This document shows positions 15,847 through 24,420 of a stretch of DNA of 64,000 nucleotides, one piece after another. The translations under genes were made by a program, and so were the position numbers. Under the pieces are notes generated by a model, which was not told the DNA's origin, made no database searches, and saw nothing but the letters and a program-made list of their open reading frames with translations. The DNA is from Bacillota bacterium (GTDB lineage Bacteria > Bacillota > Clostridia > Acetivibrionales > DSM-2933), in assembly GCA_023430975.1 (NCBI GenBank), contig JAEYYB010000038.1, positions 1-64,000 on the forward strand, read 5' to 3'. How positions within the stretch are numbered: position 1 is the first letter of the stretch; the number at the start of each line of letters is the position of its first letter.

Positions 15847-17805
15847 TTAGTTTGTATAGCTTGCAGTTGTTGCATTGAAATGTTTGGCGATATTTACTAT
15901 GTCGGCCATATTAACTGCTCCATCAAGATTAGTGTCACAAGCAGAATCATACTTGCCATCATCTGTAACGCTGCCAAATACTTTGGCTACTTCAATGATG
16001 TCTGTCATATTGATGACACCATCCTGAGGTGTTTTTATATCTCCTGCCCAAATTACTACAGGAGAACTTTGTGTTCCGACAGTACCATTCTTTTTAACGC
16101 CTGCAATTTCTCTGGAAAGATATCCAGGTTTGCTTATCTTAATGGTAAAGCTGCTTGCAGTTTCAGGCAGAGCAGTGATTTCAAAATAGCCTGATGCATT
16201 AGTTGTAGCAGAAACCGCCGTGCCATCTATTTCAACCTTGAAATTCTTTTTGATTTCTGAACTGGATGAGCTGACCTCGGATGAGATATATCCTGAAATC
16301 TTGTCTGTTCCAGTTGAAGGCTTAGTAGGCGTTGGAGTTGGGCTCACATTATTGGTAGCGGTTGGTGTAGGAGTATTTTTTGGTGAAGTTGGATTTCCTA
16401 AATATTCACCTAAAGAAATTCCGTTTTTGCCAAGTGGTATTTGGTGGTCAAGACCGACAAATTTACCGCCTGATTGCCATAATGAAGGCTTCAATAATCC
16501 ATATTTACTTTCATCCCATGTAGACCAGTCATTACCTATAAGTCCACCGGTATCGCCTGAATTTGGATTTATACACCAGAATGTATGGTTAATGCGGTTT
16601 TTAATCATATAGTCTCTTAAAAGCGTCATCCATTTCTGGTTCTTTCCGGCATCCATATGACCTCCCCATTCACCGATGAGAAGTGGTGCGATTTTCTGAT
16701 CGTCGATATATGCCCATGTATCATACCAGTAGTCATCCAATAATGTCTGTGTTGTGAAATCCTTATCAAACCATGGCTGATTATAAACTGAAGGGCCATA
16801 ATCGTGTGGAGAATATATAATTTGCTTATTGAGTGCAGCAGAACCAAAATCAACAGGATAATCCTTAACACCTCTTAAGTTTCCGCCCCACCAAGCATTA
16901 TGGTATACAACAGCATCTCCCTTGGCTTCCCAAACATCAGGGGTATCAAATGTATAGCCTTTTTCAGTTCTTGGATATACCTGAATACCTTCTATAACAA
17001 TAAGCATTTTGGGATTAGCTTTGAGTATTGCCTTACCACACTGTTCTGATGCGTATTTCCAGTTGTTTTCATCTGTAGAGTTATCCCATTTTGCGATTGT
17101 GGAAGGGCAAGGGCCTGTATAGCCGCGTGATCCATGAGGCTCGTTTTTTAAATCTATTGCAAGAATGGTATCATCGTTTTTATACTTATCAGTCAACCAA
17201 ACTAAAGTATCAATCCACATCTTTGTTGTTACAGTGCCTGCTGTTACTGTTTCCAGACCATACCATATTTCATACATATGACCGGAGTTATTTGCATCAG
17301 GGCTATGTACATCTATCATTACCTTTATGCCAAGTTCTTTACAGTATCCCATAATGATATCGAAAATTTCCATGCTGTTTTTTGGGCCTTTTGTTGCAGG
17401 ATCATAAAAATCAGGGTTCATAACCATGTATGGCGGATCATTAGCAGCTGTTACACTGGAGACCTTATTTGGTTTTCCGTTCATCCAACTGTATAAAAGC
17501 TCGGTAGAAATTGGTATTCTCAATAAACCAATTCCTCTATCAGCTACGCCTTTCAAAATGTTTTTGACATCATACCATGCACCGTGGAAAACATTTTCAC
17601 TGCAGTTAAAGCCAAACCAGTTTGCACCTGTCAGCCAAACTTCATTTCCATTCATATCAACAACCTTGTCTCCTTCACAATGGAGCCAGTCATCGTTGTT
17701 GTCGTCTACCGCATAGGATGTAGATCCCATGTTAACTGAAAAACAATACATGGAAAGCATCGCTAGTACGGCAACTAACGAAATTATTCTTTTTGTTTTT
17801 TTCAT
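15847..17805 (-). CDS. Secreted GH5 endoglucanase with Ig-like module and C-terminal dockerin
   Basis: A 652-residue cellulosomal enzyme. Order: signal peptide (about 1-32), GH5 catalytic domain (about 35-465), Pro/Thr linker (about 471-503), a carboxypeptidase-regulatory/Ig-like module (504-587; NASGYFEITALP, ISKPGYLSREI) and a type I-like dockerin (588-652). GH5 catalytic residues are the acid/base E222 (DLKNEPHG) and nucleophile E379 (LLIGEWGG). The second dockerin repeat is canonical (DTNLDGAVNMADI). The first calcium loop is unusual, D-I-K-T-P-Q-D-G, two residues longer than the normal D-x-N-x-D-G. The likely role is endo-cleavage of beta-1,4-glucans while docked on a scaffoldin. AAGGGGGT lies 11 bases before the ATG. 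No scaffoldin or other cellulase is nearby. Confidence 0.93.
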   Translation of the reverse strand: MKKTKRIISLVAVLAMLSMYCFSVNMGSTSYAVDDNNDDWLHCEGDKVVDMNGNEVWLTGANWFGFNCSENVFHGAWYDVKNILKGVADRGIGLLRIPISTELLYSWMNGKPNKVSSVTAANDPPYMVMNPDFYDPATKGPKNSMEIFDIIMGYCKELGIKVMIDVHSPDANNSGHMYEIWYGLETVTAGTVTTKMWIDTLVWLTDKYKNDDTILAIDLKNEPHGSRGYTGPCPSTIAKWDNSTDENNWKYASEQCGKAILKANPKMLIVIEGIQVYPRTEKGYTFDTPDVWEAKGDAVVYHNAWWGGNLRGVKDYPVDFGSAALNKQIIYSPHDYGPSVYNQPWFDKDFTTQTLLDDYWYDTWAYIDDQKIAPLLIGEWGGHMDAGKNQKWMTLLRDYMIKNRINHTFWCINPNSGDTGGLIGNDWSTWDESKYGLLKPSLWQSGGKFVGLDHQIPLGKNGISLGEYLGNPTSPKNTPTPTATNNVSPTPTPTKPSTGTDKISGYISSEVSSSSSEIKKNFKVEIDGTAVSATTNASGYFEITALPETASSFTIKISKPGYLSREIAGVKKNGTVGTQSSPVVIWAGDIKTPQDGVINMTDIIEVAKVFGSVTDDGKYDSACDTNLDGAVNMADIVNIAKHFNATTASYTN

Positions 17806-18016
17806 AAAAACTTTTACCCCCTTAAAAAATTAACCAAATTTTGTACACTTACTTTAATTTCTTCAAAGATTATTTAAAACTCCTCCTTTTTAAAACTCCT
17901 AAACTTATAAATACGGGTATACTTATATTTTATTGAATATTTAAGTTGAAATCAACCTAATTATATACTTTTTAAGAAAAGTTGCTATAAGAAAGAGAAT
18001 TATATCCTATATACCT

Positions 18017-18118
18017 GTATGAAAAGTGAATAATCTTTTACATTTGTCTATCGCGAATCCCGTAAAAGCGTTCGTTATTTGCTCTGACAAATGTAAGATT
18101 ATTAACACTTTTCATATA
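18017..18118. repeat. Palindromic repeat family 1, full copy, inverted orientation
   Basis: TGTATGAAAAGTGAATAATC at the left and ATTAACACTTTTCATATA at the right. The core CGTTCGTTATTTGCTCTGAC is the reverse complement of the copies at 12244 and 13851. It lies upstream of both divergently transcribed neighbours. Confidence 0.85.
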
Positions 18119-18248
18119 TTTATATCGCGAAAAGGATTTTACATTAGCAAATGAAGCTTACTCCTCTTTATTTGCATCATAAAAAGAATTTTTCCCAATA
18201 TGAATCATGGAATGAAAAATGTAACGGATTTTTAATAAATGCTCTTCA

Positions 18249-18357
18249 GTGTTATAATATAGATAAACAACTTTAAAATTGAATTTTTCCAGCTGCTACA
18301 TGCCTCTACTGCCAGTGACTCCGCAGCTGGTTATTTTAAGGTTTAGAGTTGTTTATC
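18249..18357 (+). ncRNA. Candidate structured leader RNA with its promoter, upstream of the helicase gene
   Basis: An extended -10 box (TGT-TATAAT, 18250-18258) precedes a palindrome beginning at 18262. GATAAACAACT (18262-18272) pairs with AGTTGTTTATC (18347-18357), and CCAGCTGC (18289-18296) with GCAGCTGG (18323-18330), closing a 26-base loop. Transcription from this promoter would start at the foot of the stem and run into the helicase gene (ribosome binding site GGAGG near 18392). It could be a cis-regulatory leader, a small RNA or another palindromic repeat. No known riboswitch class was recognised and no clear -35 box is visible. Confidence 0.35.
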
Positions 18358-18402
18358 TTAGTAATCGCTATATGAAAATTCATTGATTGTTGGAGGAGTT
18401 GG

Positions 18403-20913
18403 ATGGATTTTACCGGTATATTGAGGGACAAGTACAATATAAGTTTAAATGAACAGCAAGCTGAAGCTGTGAGCAATATTCATGGGCCGGCACTTCTTCT
18501 TTCAGTTCCAGGCGGCGGAAAAACCACTGTAATTGTATCACGTGTAGCAAATATGATTTTAAATCATAATATTGATCCCGGAAAAATATTGACTTTGACA
18601 TTCAGCAGAGCATCAGCTTCGGATATGAAAAATCGTTTCAAGAGTATATTCGGCAATGAAATTGCATCTGATGTTCAATTTTCTACCATTCACAGTTTTT
18701 GTTATTCTGTTATAGATGCTTATGTAAGAAGAGCTGGCAAACCCTTTCCAAAGGTCATTGAAGGCAATGAAAATGAGCAATCCAAGGCATATTTATTAAA
18801 GAAAATCTATCTGGAAGTAAATAATGAATATATTAATGAAGATACATTGGAAGATCTTTCAAGCAGCATCAGCTATGTAAAAAATATGCTTATGGATTTG
18901 AACGATATTCAAGAGCTTGAGACCTCAATTGAAAGCTTTCCAGAGATATATAATGCATATGAAAAGTATAAAAGGGAAGCAAGGCTTATTGACTATGACG
19001 ATATGCTTACTGGCACTTATATGCTTTTTAAGCAGAATAGAGAAATGCTCAATATCTTTAGGAATAAATATCATTATATCAATGTGGATGAATCCCAGGA
19101 TACTTCCTTTGCACAGCACGAACTGATTAAGCTACTGGCTGGCCCTAATAACAATATATTTATGGTGGGAGATGAAGACCAGAGCATATATGGTTTTAGA
19201 GCAGCATTTCCTCAGGCACTTCTTGATTTTGACAAGACATATACCGGTGCTAGGATAATGCTGATGGAAAGGAATTACCGTTCTACGGAATGCATAGTAA
19301 AGCCAGCAAATATGTTCATAAAACAGAATAAGGATAGATATGACAAGAACATGTTTACAGAAAAGGAGAATGGCAGTCCTGTAGAGTTTGTCAATTTAAA
19401 GGATAGAAATGGACAATATGCCCATGTACTCAATTCAGTTAGGAGGCTTGGTAATTCAGCACAGTGTGCCGTTCTCTATAGAAACAATATTTCTGCCATA
19501 CCACTTGTGGAGTTCTTTGATAGAAACGGTATTTCGTTCTATCTGAAAGAAACTAATATCCATTTTTTTAAACACTGGATGGTTACAGATATTCTTTCAT
19601 TTATAAAGCTTGGACTGAATCTTGGGGATACAGATTCATTTACACAAATATATTATAAAATGAATGTATTTTTATCAAAAGAAATGCTTCAATACGTATT
19701 AAGCAATATTGGGGAATATCGGGATATTTTTGATGCATTGATGTCATACCCCGGAATAAATCAGGGAACAAGGAGAGAATTGGTTGATATTTATAAAAGT
19801 ATCAAGAGGATACCGTTATTGAGACCATTTGATGCCATAGAATTTATTGAAAGGGAACTTAATTACAAGTTGTTTATAAGGAAAATGTGCAAGGAAAAGG
19901 GATATTCCCAGGAAAGCCTTAATCAAGTTATGGATGCTTTGAAGACTATCTCGGAAAAGTGTAAAACATACGATGGATTTTTCCACAGACTGGATCATTT
20001 GCAGGAGGTCATTAGTAATTCCAATAACAACAAATATGGGCATTCAGTTATTTTATCAACGATACATTCCAGTAAGGGACTTGAATTTGACAATGTTTTT
20101 ATTATCGATCTTATAGAAGGCCAGTTTCCAACAGCAAAGAGCATTTCCAACTGCCAGGAGGGGGACAGGCGGCTCATGGAGGAAGAGGTAAGATTGTTCT
20201 ACGTGGGGATGACCAGGGCAAGGAAACATCTTGAGATAATAACCTTTGACACATCAAATAAAAGAAAGGTGCCTGCATCGAGGTTTGTAAAACAGCTCCT
20301 TAAGGCACAAAGGTCCTCAAGTTTTTACAAGGCTCCCATTGGGCACAATAAACATAAAGGATTTGCCGTACAGGAAGATATGGCAGGTGCAATGATAGAA
20401 CATATCAAGTTTGGAGCCGGACAAGTTCTATATGTTGATGAACATAAAGGAACAATAAAGGTAAAATTCAATGGTGCCGGAGATAAAATCCTGGCCGTAA
20501 ATACATGTATTGAAGAGGGTCTTATAAAAGTATTGGAAGAAAGCGACAGTGCCCATCAGGCTATGGATAGTAATCCACTTAATGGGTACAGTATTGACGA
20601 GCTTAGGGAATTGGCTTTGGAAATAGGTAATACAGGTAAAACAAGGCAGCTTCTTACGGAACTTTTCTGGCATGAGGATTATGAAGTAAGAAGGCGTGCT
20701 TGTTCTGCTGCCGCTAAATTAAAAGACAGTGAGATAACAAAATCCATTGTTCCGTGCCTTTATGCTCCTGAACCCCAGATCAGACAATATGCTTTAAAGG
20801 CAGTCCTCAAAAGTAAGTGTAAGGATATGGTCGACCATGTAAAAAAGGCTCTGGAGAATGAGGACAAGGATTATAATGTAGAGCTATGTCGTAAGATACT
20901 TGATAAACTTTAG
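18403..20913 (+). CDS. UvrD/Rep-type superfamily 1 helicase with C-terminal HEAT-like repeats
   Basis: 836 residues. SF1A helicase motifs are in order: Q motif LNEQQAEAV, Walker A VPGGGKTT (about 35-42), motif II VDESQDTS (about 228-235), motif III VGDEDQSIYGFRAAFP, motif IV MERNYRST, motif V STIHSSKGLEFDNVFIIDL and motif VI LFYVGMTRARKHLEI. The protein is a 3'-5' DNA translocase or helicase by family. After about residue 650 comes a small beta domain (HIKFGAGQVLYVDEHKGTIKVKF, as in the PcrA C-terminus), and then, unusually, HEAT/PBS-like helical repeats (about 735-836: WHEDYEVRRRACSAAAKL, PEPQIRQYALKAVLK). These probably mediate protein contacts. GGAGGAGT supports the ATG. It is a single-gene unit. 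Confidence 0.9.
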   Translation: MDFTGILRDKYNISLNEQQAEAVSNIHGPALLLSVPGGGKTTVIVSRVANMILNHNIDPGKILTLTFSRASASDMKNRFKSIFGNEIASDVQFSTIHSFCYSVIDAYVRRAGKPFPKVIEGNENEQSKAYLLKKIYLEVNNEYINEDTLEDLSSSISYVKNMLMDLNDIQELETSIESFPEIYNAYEKYKREARLIDYDDMLTGTYMLFKQNREMLNIFRNKYHYINVDESQDTSFAQHELIKLLAGPNNNIFMVGDEDQSIYGFRAAFPQALLDFDKTYTGARIMLMERNYRSTECIVKPANMFIKQNKDRYDKNMFTEKENGSPVEFVNLKDRNGQYAHVLNSVRRLGNSAQCAVLYRNNISAIPLVEFFDRNGISFYLKETNIHFFKHWMVTDILSFIKLGLNLGDTDSFTQIYYKMNVFLSKEMLQYVLSNIGEYRDIFDALMSYPGINQGTRRELVDIYKSIKRIPLLRPFDAIEFIERELNYKLFIRKMCKEKGYSQESLNQVMDALKTISEKCKTYDGFFHRLDHLQEVISNSNNNKYGHSVILSTIHSSKGLEFDNVFIIDLIEGQFPTAKSISNCQEGDRRLMEEEVRLFYVGMTRARKHLEIITFDTSNKRKVPASRFVKQLLKAQRSSSFYKAPIGHNKHKGFAVQEDMAGAMIEHIKFGAGQVLYVDEHKGTIKVKFNGAGDKILAVNTCIEEGLIKVLEESDSAHQAMDSNPLNGYSIDELRELALEIGNTGKTRQLLTELFWHEDYEVRRRACSAAAKLKDSEITKSIVPCLYAPEPQIRQYALKAVLKSKCKDMVDHVKKALENEDKDYNVELCRKILDKL

Positions 20914-21014
20914 TCACTCCTTAGAATCTTTTGATATCTACACCAAAGACTTTAGCCATACAAAAAGTAATGATTAGTACAAAGGAGAAAGATTAGTAGA
21001 AATAGCAATTTTTA

Positions 21015-21050
21015 ATAGAAACGCAGCTAGTTTTACGGCTACGTTTCTAT
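21015..21050. terminator. Hairpin between converging helicase and hom genes
   Basis: ATAGAAACGCAG (21015-21026) pairs with CTACGTTTCTAT (21039-21050), one mismatch, 12-base loop. No long T run follows on either strand, so terminator function is only likely from its position. Confidence 0.45.
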
Positions 21051-21062
21051 CTATGTCTATGA

Positions 21063-22331
21063 TTAATCATTAAAGAATGGAATGATGGTATTTACATCAA
21101 TCATATTTTTTTCAAATTCATGTGTAATGAGATCAATAACTGTGGACTCAACGCCGTTGGTCAGAAGTACAACATCCATCTTTCCATTTACCTCGTCTTT
21201 TTGAATTACTTTTTCAATGTTGACTGAATTTTTAGCAAAGACATTACATATGAGAGCCAGCTTGCCAATTATGTTGTCAACTGAAACCCTCCAATATAGA
21301 CTGTTGGTAAAGTCTCTGTAATCATGGATTACATCACAACCGGCGTAAAGGTCCATTTCATAATCAAAGCTCGTCTTCAAGACACTTATGAGGTCGTCGT
21401 ACATTGCTGATGCAGTAGGCTTTGAGCCTGCTCCCTGGCCATAGAAACCCAGCTTGCCAGAGTTTGAGCCTTCAAAAACTATGATGTTGAAGTTATTAAT
21501 TATATTAGCAGCTATATGATTTTCGGCTATAAGGCAAGGCCCAACCCTGTAAACAAACTTGTCCTGTTTCTTTTCGAACATAGCCAGAGGTTTTATTTTA
21601 TAGCCAAGATCCTGTGCATAGTTCATATCTACGATATCAATGGAGGAAAATGACTTTGTTGACATCTCCTTTATATTGACCCAGCTTTTCATTGCAAATA
21701 ATGCAAGTACTATCACTTTATACAGAGCATCAAATCCATTAATATCCTCTGAGGGATCATTTTCAGCATAGCCCAGGTCCTGAGCCCTTTTTAAGGCCTG
21801 CTCAAATGAGTAACCCTTACGCTCCATGCTAGAATAGATATAGTTAGAAGTAGCATTCAATATTCCTACAGCTTTTGTAATCTTTTCGCCTTTAAAGCAT
21901 TCCTTTATGACCTTTGCAATTGGAATACCGCCTCCTACTGTTGCATCAAACCTTAGCTGACTTTTTTTGTTCATGCATAGGTCGATAATGTCCTTTCCAT
22001 AAAGTGCAATCACTTTTTTACTTGACATTATAACAGGCTTACCTGACTCAATACAGCGAATTACATAATCTTTAGTAGTCTCTGTCCCTGATCCGCCCAT
22101 ACATTCACAAATTATATCGCAATCATTTAATACCTCGTCAGCATTATTTGTTAGTTTGGCAGAAGGAATATCGGCATTTCGCTTTTTATTCAGGTCCCTT
22201 ACATACGCTTTCCCAATTTCCATTTCAATACCGTATTTTTGTTTAATGTCTTCCTTGTTTGAGTTAATAATGTTAGCCAGCTCAGCACCGACTACGCCAA
22301 GACCTAATAGGCCTACTTTTATCTTTTTCAT
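21063..22331 (-). CDS. hom: Homoserine dehydrogenase with ACT domain
   Basis: 422 residues. It reduces L-aspartate 4-semialdehyde to homoserine with NAD(P)H, the branch to threonine and methionine. The N-terminal Rossmann motif is GLLGLGVVGAEL. The catalytic domain shows the family blocks SSKKVIALYGK, FDATVGGGIPI, GILNATSNYIYSSME and GYAENDPSEDINGFDA. A C-terminal ACT domain (about 345-422) should give feedback control by an amino acid. ATG 22331 is chosen because GGAG lies 9 bases upstream in AGGAGATATGCT, while the upstream in-frame start at 22379 has none. It is monocistronic here; threonine genes are not adjacent. Confidence 0.92.
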   Translation of the reverse strand: MKKIKVGLLGLGVVGAELANIINSNKEDIKQKYGIEMEIGKAYVRDLNKKRNADIPSAKLTNNADEVLNDCDIICECMGGSGTETTKDYVIRCIESGKPVIMSSKKVIALYGKDIIDLCMNKKSQLRFDATVGGGIPIAKVIKECFKGEKITKAVGILNATSNYIYSSMERKGYSFEQALKRAQDLGYAENDPSEDINGFDALYKVIVLALFAMKSWVNIKEMSTKSFSSIDIVDMNYAQDLGYKIKPLAMFEKKQDKFVYRVGPCLIAENHIAANIINNFNIIVFEGSNSGKLGFYGQGAGSKPTASAMYDDLISVLKTSFDYEMDLYAGCDVIHDYRDFTNSLYWRVSVDNIIGKLALICNVFAKNSVNIEKVIQKDEVNGKMDVVLLTNGVESTVIDLITHEFEKNMIDVNTIIPFFND

Positions 22332-22452
22332 AGCATATCTCCTGTAATCAATGATACATATCTTTATGTATTTTACCATTATAAACTTTTATTATCAAAT
22401 ATATAAGGCGATTTGAAAAATTTCCTTGGTCCTTTAACACTTTCAAAAAAAT

Positions 22453-22492
22453 AAACCGTGGGAGAAATTAGCATCCATCCCATGGTTTGTTT
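22453..22492. terminator. Terminator after the small minus-strand gene
   Basis: AAACCGTGGGA (22453-22463) pairs with TCCCATGGTTT (22478-22488), one G-T type mismatch. T runs lie on both sides. It serves the gene ending at 22509 on the minus strand. Confidence 0.75.
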
Positions 22493-22508
22493 TTATGCAG
22501 TTATGCTA

Positions 22509-22718
22509 TTAATCAAGATTGAAGTCAAATGGAATACATTCTAAAACTAGTTCATTGAATAGCTTCCATATATTTTTGTCAACATCCAAAATTACGGTAT
22601 TAAAAAGTTTGCTGTAGACACTTGCATACCCGATAAATTTAGAGTTCTTGGTAATAGCTATTATATCACCTTCGCTGTATCTTTCAAAATCTGTTGAATT
22701 GGGTAAGGTCATTAACAT
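22509..22718 (-). CDS. Small hypothetical protein, 69 residues
   Basis: A short acidic protein (MLMTLPNSTDFERYSEGDII...) with no membrane segment and no motif I recognise. SEGDIIAITKNSKFIGYASVY reads like a small beta-barrel strand pair. The reality of the gene is supported by a strong Shine-Dalgarno (GAGGGAGG, 8 bases before the ATG at 22718) and a terminator immediately after the stop. It is transcribed divergently from the SGNH lipoprotein gene, with a family 1 repeat between. Confidence 0.6.
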   Translation of the reverse strand: MLMTLPNSTDFERYSEGDIIAITKNSKFIGYASVYSKLFNTVILDVDKNIWKLFNELVLECIPFDFNLD

Positions 22719-22846
22719 ATAGCTTTCCTCCCTCCAGGTATGTTTAAATTAACAGGGTTTTGTCAATTTAAAATATTTGTATCTCTATAATATGTATCGT
22801 ATTAATAACAGTTTTAGTTAATATTTAGTATTATTAATACGATATT

Positions 22847-22948
22847 ATATTAAAAGTGTTAATAATCTTACATTTGGCGGAGCAAATAACGAACGGTTCA
22901 ACGGGATTTGCGACAGACAAATGTAATAGATTTATCACTTTTAATATA
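22847..22948. repeat. Palindromic repeat family 1, full copy with TTAAAAGTG ends
   Basis: Ends ATATTAAAAGTG and CACTTTTAATAT are perfectly inverted. The core GGAGCAAATAACGAACGG...GGGATTTGCGACAGACAAATG matches the other copies. This is the closest uninterrupted relative of the outer element at 24110-24309. Confidence 0.85.
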
Positions 22949-23162
22949 GAGTTATAAATATATTTATACTTTAATTATTAATTATAGTATTACCAAATAT
23001 AGAATTAAGCATAACAAAAACTTCATTATTCCTTGAAATTAATGCGTTTTTATTTTAAAATGGAGTAATTGTCTTTAATTCTATAGAAAATAAAACATGG
23101 AATTAAATGCAGCATGAAATTAAATGCAGCATGAGGTTCTGCTGAATTTATGGAGGTTAATT

Positions 23163-24110
23163 ATGACAAGATGGAAAAGAAATAGGGTCATTATGTCAGT
23201 CTTGATTATTTTAGCCATCTCGGTAGACTTATTTAGTTGTAATATGAACTTTGAATCAAGTAGCTCTTATGGAATATCGAGTAAAGCGTATGTTATTAAA
23301 AGTGGAAAACCAATGGTGCTCTTAAGAACTGTATGCAATATGATTGGTGCAAATATTGTTTGGGATAAGAAGAACAAGGAGATATTGTGTACAAAAGGTA
23401 TTGTTGAGATTAAACTTTCAATAGGAAGTAAAAATATATATGTTAACGGTAAACAAAAATTAATGGATTCCGAAGTGGTTATAAGTAATGGTAATACGTT
23501 GGTTCCTCTAAGCTTTCCGTGGAAGGACATGAATGTCAATGTTTCATGGAATGGGAATAAGAAATTGCTTTCAGTTATCAAAGGGCCTATAATTTTTTTT
23601 GGTGATTCAATAACTGAAGGGTTTAAGCTAAAGAATTACTTTTCTGTAAGTGATCTCATTAATAAAGGAGTTTCCGGTAATACAACTGCAGATGCATTAA
23701 AAAGAGTTAATGAAATTACTGCTAAAAAGCCGGACAAGGTATTTATCATGCTGGGGACTAACGATATATGGAGCGTTATGGAAACCAAAGTGACAGTTGA
23801 TAATTATAATAATATTATAACCAAGATAAGGACTGCGTGCCCTTATACAGAAATAGTAATCCAATCGGTATTGCCGATGGGGTTAAGTGCTTTTAAAAGG
23901 AACCCTCTTGCAAGTAATAAGAGTGTTGACAGCTTAAACTCAAAACTTAAGGATATAGCAAAAGATTATGATTTAAAATATGTTGATATTGGTATACTAT
24001 TAAAGGACAAGAATGGAAACATGGATGCTAAATATAGTGGTGATGGTGTGCATATAAAAAGCAATGCTTACAGTATGTGGTCAAATAAAATAAAAAATAT
24101 GGTGCACTAA
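23163..24110 (+). CDS. SGNH/GDSL-type esterase lipoprotein with a copper amine oxidase N-like stalk domain
   Basis: 315 residues. An N-terminal hydrophobic segment ends in LFSC, a possible lipobox (C near residue 25). Residues about 35-130 match the copper amine oxidase N-terminal-like domain common in clostridial surface proteins (strands such as IYVNGKQKLMDSEVVISNGNTLVPLS). Residues about 138-315 are an SGNH hydrolase: block I FFGDSITEG with nucleophile S149, block III GTND, and block V D294-G-V-H297. Such enzymes deacetylate or de-esterify carbohydrates; here probably plant polysaccharide or cell-wall glycan. GGAGG at 23153-23157 supports ATG 23163. The stop codon adjoins a nested pair of repeats. 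Confidence 0.82.
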   Translation: MTRWKRNRVIMSVLIILAISVDLFSCNMNFESSSSYGISSKAYVIKSGKPMVLLRTVCNMIGANIVWDKKNKEILCTKGIVEIKLSIGSKNIYVNGKQKLMDSEVVISNGNTLVPLSFPWKDMNVNVSWNGNKKLLSVIKGPIIFFGDSITEGFKLKNYFSVSDLINKGVSGNTTADALKRVNEITAKKPDKVFIMLGTNDIWSVMETKVTVDNYNNIITKIRTACPYTEIVIQSVLPMGLSAFKRNPLASNKSVDSLNSKLKDIAKDYDLKYVDIGILLKDKNGNMDAKYSGDGVHIKSNAYSMWSNKIKNMVH

Positions 24111-24309
24111 ATTAAAAGTGTTAATAATCTTACATTTGGCGGAGCAAATAACGAATGGTTCAACATAATTAAAATCAGTATTAATCCTACATTTGGCAGA
24201 GCAAAATAACGAACGTTTTAACGTTATTTTGTGATAGACAAATAGCAAGATTAACTGATTTTAATAGATTTGCTTAAGACAAATGTAATAGATTTATCAC
24301 TTTTAATAT
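24110..24309. repeat. Palindromic repeat family 1, outer copy split by a second element
   Basis: Left half (24110-24165: ATTAAAAGTG, ATAATCTTACATTTGGCGGA, GCAAATAACGAATGGTTCAAC) and right half (24266-24309: GATTTGC, AGACAAATGTAATAGATTTA, CACTTTTAATAT) line up with the intact copy at 22847-22948. About 100 bp of another element separates them. Confidence 0.85.
24168..24265. repeat. Palindromic repeat family 1 variant nested in another copy
   Basis: Perfect 12-bp terminal inverted repeats ATTAAAATCAGT (24168-24179) and ACTGATTTTAAT (24254-24265). Inside are ATTAATCCTACATTTGGCAG, GCAAAATAACGAACGT and ACGTTATTTTG, the family 1 core with different ends. A TA dinucleotide is found on both sides, compatible with a TA target duplication but too short to prove one. 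Confidence 0.82.
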
Positions 24310-24420
24310 AGAAATACTTAATATAATTGTTCAATATAATGAAATAATATATGTATTAATATTTTAGTAATATTCCAGTCATGCTTTAATAAAGATATAA
24401 TAAATCAGGAGGTTTTATTG

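Noticed and set aside
15880..17716. Several plus-strand open frames opposite the GH5 gene
   Set aside because: They lack ribosome binding sites and recognisable domains, and the minus frame has full GH5 and dockerin motifs.
12244..24309. Reading the family 1 repeats as ordinary rho-independent terminators only
   Set aside because: They are about 105 bp with a conserved non-paired core, occur in both orientations including upstream of genes, and are nested within each other. None of this is expected of simple terminators, although some may also terminate transcription.
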